Positions 58,391 through 64,000 of a stretch of 64,000 nt of DNA are shown one piece after another. Position numbers and translations under genes: made by a program. Source of the stretch: Tillandsia leiboldiana (lineage: Eukaryota; Streptophyta; Magnoliopsida; Poales; Bromeliaceae); NCBI GenBank assembly GCA_029204045.2, contig CM055064.1, positions 8,134,323 through 8,198,322 on the forward strand, given 5' to 3'. The notes under the pieces are model-generated. The model worked only from the letters and a program-made list of their open reading frames with translations, did not search any database and was not told the origin of the DNA. Positions within the stretch are counted from its first letter, which is position 1; every line of letters begins with the position of its first letter.

Positions 58391-60585
58391 AATGTTAACA
58401 GGAAAAACCACGCCCACCCGGCGTATATAATTTGAAAAGATAAATCCACAAGGTTTTAAAAACAATGCCCACACGACACTCAGCTTTTCAAAAATTATTT
58501 TTGCAAATCCTTTTTATCATTTAAAAAGCCCACGTCCACCAGACGCATCCAAAAGAACCAGTAACCAAACATAGTCTCAAAAGTATGTAACTAACTAACC
58601 AGTAAAAACACAAGTCCGTCCAATCATCCACATCATCCACAATATCTCAAACCACATGCAAATATATGAATTGCGATGAAATATACAAATAAATGGTAAA
58701 AGAATATCACCAGACTGTAGAAACACTATTACTCCCTAGCCGTGGTCTCACCTCCGTCCTGCTCCCTACCCCCGACTGAACCTGTCAAATAGTGGGAGTC
58801 AGTGACATAACAAGGATAACAGAATAACAGAATTATAATTTCTACTGTAATAGAAAATGTTGTAAGTAAAAGAGAACACCAAACCGTAAACCGAATCACC
58901 CGTATCTCCATCCCGCTATCATTTGGACCCCGAATAAGGAATCCTAACACACCTGCCATCTTGGTCCTGCGACCTCATGCATAAAAATAATCCCGCTCAT
59001 CAAACCGGTGTAGTACAACCCCTATCGCAATGGCCACGATACCGCAATGTCCATAAGGGTTCCCTTACGCAAATCGCCATGTAAGGATCACGAGTCAAAC
59101 AGATCACCTCTCCAGAAAAGTACACCAATACGGAGGCCAAACCGCTGGTGTGCGTGAAAGCGTCAAGAGCATGACGATCACATAACTATATATATAACTC
59201 TCCCTCGACAACCAGTCGCCCAAGTGTCGCAAATAATAACTAATGATGCAAAGGTTAATCAAGCCAATCCTTGTCTTGTTTGGTGTATCATACCGTCACA
59301 CTATTCGTGACCAAGCTGTATCCTACTCTCAAAACAAATATCATCAACCAAAAATAGAGAAGAAGAGAAGGATTGAATCAAACACCTATTCAACGGAGTT
59401 CTCTTCTTCGGATCAGGGTACCCACCTCAAACGGAACGACCAACTACGCTCGTGGCTCTCCTATGCCTCCCAAAAAACACCCGGACCTATCCAAAGCCCA
59501 AAATAAATAAATCAACACATTCCCTCGACCGACAATTTCAGTGGTCCCGACCACTGTGCCAAAAATTCCTTCCGTTCCGAATTACTGCAACCGCCTTCGG
59601 AGTCCGATTTGTCGCACCGGTCGTGAAACCGATCAAAACCATGCCCTGAACAATTTTACCATTGTTCGGATGTGGGCAAACAGTCCACAGAATCTGTCAC
59701 CGCGACAAACAATAATCCCAGAGGATAAAAACACGGTTAAAATTACCCCAAACACATACTGATAGAAAAAACGTGTAAAAATACTAAAATACGAAAAAAA
59801 GGAATTTTACAAATGTACCGTGAGCAACAGACGACACCCCCGGCGACGAAGGAAAAGACCGGGCCCAGAAATGATACTCCGTTGTCCCAAAACCGTGAAT
59901 TGATGGAACCCCGCATCGCAAAAACTACCCCCCGATGCAAACCGATCGTCAACAAGTCACCGGACGAGAACTCGGGCCTCTACCGTTGTCCTGCTGAAAT
60001 TCACGATGAAAAACGGTCAAGCGGAAAGTCACCTGATGGAAACGAACAACTCCGTCAGCAAGAAATCTGCCCAAAGCTCCATCGGCGGCGGCGGCGAGGC
60101 AGCAGCGCGCGGGCATCAAACCAGCCGAGCGGCGCGCGCAGGCGCAAGCAGCCCCAAGCAGCGGGCCGCGCGACAGCGGCGACCTCAGCGGCGCGCGCGC
60201 AGCAGCCAAGGAAGCGGTGACCCTGGCAGCACGCGCGACAGCATGCCAAATGAGCGACGCGTGTAGGTGGTCAGCAGCGTGGTGCAGTAATAGGCGCGGG
60301 CGGCTAGGAAGGCGACGCGTGGGGCGCGGGTGCGGGCCTGGCGGCGCGGACCAGGCAGCGGCATGCTGGTTGCTGCGGGAGCGCGGGCGGCACAAGGCGG
60401 CAGCGTGCGGGTGGCGGCCTGGCAAGGCGCAGCCTGCGCAACGCTTAGCAGCGCTTGCGGGCGGCGACCTAGTAGGGGGCGGCCCTGTCCAGGGCCTGGC
60501 GGCACGAGCGGGCGACGGCGCCTTGGGTGCGTGCGGGCGGCGGCAGCGCGGCTAGGGCATCGGCGACGACGCAGCTATGGCATCT
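58391..60585 (-). mobile_element. LTR J, right part
   Basis: Resumes the minus-strand LTR begun at 39318. AT-richer sequence (58396-60050) is followed by a GC-rich U3-like block (60060-60580), the same layout as LTRs A, C and D. It is cut at 60586 by LTR H. No protein domain is seen; the short GC-rich frames at 59813-60707 are not genes. Confidence 0.55.
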
Positions 60586-60934
60586 TGTCACGCCCCGGGG
60601 TCGAAACTGCGACCCGGACCCGCCAACAGATCCGCCGCCCATACGGGAAGCCCCGCATAGACGAAGCGTCCAACCTGCAAAAGAAAGTACAACAGTTATA
60701 CAGATAGCAGAGCGAAAAATAAACTGCTGTAAATATAAAATCCAACCACTGAACAACTGGAATAAAAAATACGAGATCCATCTCCCAAGTATAAATGATA
60801 CAAAATCTGATCCACATGAATAGTACAATAAAAGATCCTCCTATACAATATCTGTGAATCCAAAAAGGGAGATAACTAAAACAATAAATACAACAGTGTA
60901 TACTAAAATCCTACAATCTGGGATGGTACATCTA
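60586..60934 (-). mobile_element. LTR H (family of A/D), cut by LTR I
   Basis: Starts TGTCACGCCCCGGGG at 60586 with the conserved terminal hairpin module. CATCT at 60581-60585 is the candidate left target copy. After 349 bp it is interrupted by the TGTAAGACC start of a plus-strand LTR. Confidence 0.8.
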
Positions 60935-61287
60935 TGTAAGACCTGGCTTTTCCGTGACCCTTCCCGTTACCCCTTTTCTTACGACTGCCCGACTGAGGGA
61001 CAATTTTTTGGCGTTTTCCGGAAAATCCGTCGGGGCTCGCGGACATTTTTAGGCGGGAGGGCTCGCGAAATAGAGAACGGGGGCGCGATCGGTTTCAGAT
61101 TCCGACCCCCGGTTCACCCGGAATAAAATTTCGAAGTTTCGGACCCCTCTTAGGCGCCCCGGGATCCGTGCGGACGATCGGCACGTTTCTCGGGGTAATT
61201 CTAGCCGCCGGATCGGTCCCTATTATTTATTTATTCATTATCCCTTTGAGGAACCTAGGGTTTTAGGTGTTCCCTCCTAGGTCCCTT

Positions 61288-61405
61288 CGTTCGGCGGCTA
61301 GGGTTTCTTTTTAAGAGACACTACGAGAGGGAAAAAGAGAAAATAAAAACGGCTAGGGTTTCTTTTTAAGAGACACTACGAGAGGGAAAAAGAGAAAAAA
61401 ATAAA
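61288..61405. repeat. 59-bp tandem duplication
   Basis: CGGCTAGGGTTTCTTTTTAA and the following AGACACTACGAGAGGGAAAA are repeated twice head to tail. Confidence 0.9.
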
Positions 61406-61599
61406 ACAGGGACCCAACCCTTTTTCGCTCTTGCTACGACCGACGGCGGGGCTTTCGGGAGAAGGACGGAGGTTTCTTGCTCGCGGGATCAACCGGGCAA
61501 CGTTAGGACGATCCCCTTCCTCCCTTTTCCGGCGGATTGAAGGTGAGTTTTTATTAGGTTCTTTTTGGTAGGCGTTTCGGGGGTGGAGTCTTCGCGGGG

Positions 61600-62575
61600 A
61601 GCGCCGCCGCCGCCGCCGGGCCGGCCGCGGGCGGGGCGCCGCGCGGCGCTTGGCCGCGCGGGGCCGCCCGCAGGAGGGCCGCCCGCGCGGGCTGGGGCCG
61701 CGCGGGGTCGCCCCCACACCGCGGGCAACGCACCCGCGCGGCGCTTGGCCGCGCGGGGCCGCCCACAGGAGGGGCGCCCGCGCGGGGTCGCCCCGCACCG
61801 CGGGCAGCGCGCCCGCGCGGTGCTTGGCCGTGCGGGGCCGCCCGCAGGAGGGGCGCCCGCGCGGGCTGGTGTCGCGCGGGGTCGCCCCGCACCGCGGGCA
61901 GCGCGCCCGCGCGGCGCTTGGCCGCGAGGGGCCGCCCGCAGGAGGGGCGCCCGCGCGGGCTGGTGCCGCGCGGGGTCGCCCCGCACCGCGGGCAACGCAC
62001 CCGCGCGGCGCTTGGCCGCGCGGGGCCGCCCGCAGGAGGGGCGCCCGCGCGGGCTGGTGCCGCGCAGGGTCGCCCCGCACCGCGGGCAGCGCGCCCGCGC
62101 GGTGCTTGGCCGCGCGGGGCCGCCCGCAAGAGGGGCGCCCGCGCGGGCTGGTGCCGCGCGGGGTCGCCCCGCACCGCGGGCAGCGCGCCCGCGCGGTGCT
62201 TGGCCGCGCGGGGCCGCCCGCAGGAGGGGCGCCCGCGCGGGCTGGTGCCGCGCGGGGTCGCCCCCGCACCGCGGGCAACGCACCCGCGCGGGGCTTGGCC
62301 GCGCGGGGCCGCCCGCAGGAGGGGCGCCCGCGCGGGCTGGTGCCGCGCGGGGTCGCCCCGCACCGCGGGCAGCGCGCCCGCGCGGTGCTTGGCTGCGCGG
62401 GGCCGCCCGCAGGAGGGGCGCCCGCGCGGGCTGGTGCCGCGCGGGGTCGCCCCGCACCGCTGGCAGCGCGCCCGCGCGGCGCTTGGCCGCGCGGGGCCGC
62501 CCGCAGGAGGGGCGCCCGCGCGGGCTGGTACCACGCGGGGCTGTGCCCGGGCGGAGCGTGCGCCGCACGGGCCGG
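61600..62575. repeat. 94-bp GC-rich satellite, about ten copies
   Basis: The marker GCTTGG recurs at 61648, 61743, 61822, 61916, 62010, 62104, 62198, 62293, 62387 and 62481, giving 94-95 bp steps and one 79-bp unit. Units contain GGGGCCGCCCGCAGGAGGGG and GCGCGGGGTCGCCCC. Because 94 is not a multiple of three and no unit contains a stop, five long overlapping frames (300-369 codons) appear on both strands; none is a gene. Confidence 0.95.
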
Positions 62576-62765
62576 TGCCGTGCGGGGGACTCCGCCGCAC
62601 GTGGTTGGGAGTCGGTGTGAGTTTCGGATCCTTAGTCTTGACTTGCCCTTGTTCCTTCAGGGGTGCAGGACATTGTTGGCGACGGACGCACGATCACGGA
62701 CGTACCGAACGCCGGACGACACACACAAGGTGGGTACTTTCGCCAAGGTTATTGGGTAAGGGCGG

Positions 62766-62912
62766 ACGTGAGCAAAGGTGTTTTCTCTTTAAGTTAATTC
62801 TCATGAGCAAAGGTGATTTTCTCTTTGAGTTATTCTCATGAGCAAAGGTGTTTTTCTCTTCAAGATATTCTCCATGAGCAAAGGTGTTTTCCCTTCTGGT
62901 TATCCTTATGAG
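62766..62912. repeat. Tandem repeat of about 38 bp, four copies, in LTR I
   Basis: ATGAGCAAAGGTGTTTTCTC recurs at about 62769, 62802, 62838 and 62874 with variable AT-rich linkers. Confidence 0.85.
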
Positions 62913-64000
62913 CAATACTGACCCCGATCTTTACTTCATTCGATTTATCATCTGAGGCTCAAGTTTTACTACACGCACACCAGCGGTTTGGCCACCGCAA
63001 GGGTGTGCTTTTCCGGAAAAGTGGTACGTTGACCCGTGTACCCCACGCGACGGTGGCGTTAGGAATGGGGGCCCTCATGGGTGGAGGGTGTGAGCGGTGA
63101 CACCGAGGTTGGTGCTCGGCGGCCGAGGCAGGTGCTCGGCAGAGAGAGGGCACCGGGGTAGGGGCCCGGTGCGGTGTCCGGGGAGGGTGCCCGGTTTATA
63201 TTTGGTGCAGGTCATGATCATGTTGACGGTGTATGAGGGGTGACGGTTGCTCTGGTTTCAGTGGTTTGCTTTATTATAGCTTTCTTGCTCATTATGTTTA
63301 TTTCTAGTCACTGACTTCCCACTCCGTGACAGGTTCGTCCAGGGGCGAGTGCTAGGGCACCGGCGAGGACGCGAGAGTGCTGATCTGATTTTTGGGTGAC
63401 TTCAGATACAGTGACTCTTCTTTCCCTTTTTCTTTATTATTCATGCTAGCTAGCTGTGGATTGCGACACCCCCGTGGGGTCGAAGTGGATGTTGCCTTTT
63501 TCCTTTTCGAATAATCGAATGAATATTACGTTCTCTCTCACTTGGCCGTTTTGAACAATGAAAAGCAAAGAAAACCGTTTGCGAAAACTACCTTTAAAAC
63601 GTGGGTGTCGTGTGGGCACCGAGCTTTACAAACCTTGTGGGATTTATGTGTTTGCGAACTGTTTTCACAAACGATGGCATCGTGTGGATGCCGCTTTCAA
63701 AACCTTGTGATTATTTATCCTTTCAAAACACCGGCCTCTATACTCTAAGTGAATGCTAGAATATCATGTGAATTGTTTGGTTGTATGTGTACGAGACCCT
63801 AACTGATGTGGTTAGAGATTGTATGTGCTACGCCTTGTGAGACACTTTGTAGTTGAGACGCCGTGCATATATAAAGGAGACTCTGCCCGTTCGCAGAGTG
63901 AATTTATGTATGCGGCGGGTCTGGGCACGCGCCGGGGAGTATTGTTTTACAAAAAAAAATATATGGCTGAATTAGGGGCACAGGTGGCTCCTCTTCCGCG

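Larger units (their letters stand above)
60935..64000 (+). mobile_element. LTR I, plus strand, right end beyond the window
   Basis: Begins TGTAAGACCTGG at 60935, entering LTR H after ATCTA (60930-60934). It includes a 59-bp tandem duplication (61290-61403), the 94-bp satellite, and AT-richer sequence to the window end. No coding domain is recognisable, so the call rests on the terminal TG, on placement and on similar GC-to-AT layout. Confidence 0.5.

Noticed and set aside
61376..62841. Five overlapping frames of 300-369 codons on both strands, rich in Arg, Ala, Pro and Gly
   Set aside because: They are produced by a 94-bp GC-rich satellite without stop codons. The period is not a multiple of three, and the translations repeat in shifting frames with no known domain.

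Overview
This is a piece of a plant nuclear genome, most likely a monocot. Evidence: a spliced plant-specific LOB-domain gene, plant-type Ty3/Gypsy elements primed by initiator tRNA-Met, MITEs, a Helitron terminus, long (TA)n/(GA)n tracts and AT-rich intergenic DNA. The look of the Gypsy LTRs makes me think of pineapple (Ananas) or a relative, but that is an impression and not a result. Most long reading frames in the window lie in GC-rich LTR or satellite DNA and are not genes.

Layout. (1) 1-11058: nested Ty3/Gypsy DNA. A plus-strand LTR (1-3369) sits in the gag of a minus-strand element. That element's PBS (4836-4848) and 3.56-kb 5' LTR (4857-10806) are visible, and the LTR is interrupted by a 2386-bp solo LTR (5504-7889, TSD TACCA). 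All of this lies in an older plus-strand LTR ending at 11058. (2) 11059-20935: AT-rich gene space with the only intact gene, a two-exon LBD transcription factor (14593-15296, minus strand), surrounded by MITEs and Mutator-like foldback elements with readable target duplications. (3) 20936 to about 29 kb: a probable Helitron. Its 3' end (hairpin plus CTAG|T) is at 20936-20962 on the minus strand. Upstream of that end, in the same orientation, lie exon fragments of unrelated genes: enolase exons 1-2 with a TATA box and ATG, two ACT-domain-repeat (ACR) exons, and two unidentified exon-like segments. (4) 29685-33601: a solo 3.9-kb Gypsy LTR (TSD GATGT). (5) 33602-36690: AT-rich DNA with a foldback element. 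(6) 36.7 kb to the end: a deep nest. A decayed plus-strand Gypsy (pol and 3' LTR) contains a minus-strand LTR (J), which contains a solo LTR (D, TSD AATGT), which contains a plus-strand Gypsy with 4.1-kb LTRs (F, TSD ATTGT), which contains a 473-bp TRIM (TSD CAGAA). J is also hit by another minus-strand LTR (H), itself entered by a plus-strand LTR (I) that carries a 94-bp GC-rich satellite and runs off the window.

The window has no operon logic. Its story is retrotransposition, LTR-LTR recombination and gene-fragment capture around one regulatory gene. A 100-N gap at 47083-47182 is flanked by about 3 kb of repeated sequence that looks like unmerged contig ends, so coordinates inside element F are inflated. 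The most interesting signals are the Helitron-type chimera of enolase and ACR exons, the clusters of CACGTG (G-box) sites upstream of the TATA box in several different LTRs, a hairpin-bearing module shared by the 3' ends of otherwise divergent LTRs, and a MITE family that duplicates the same T-rich 9-mer at each of three insertions.
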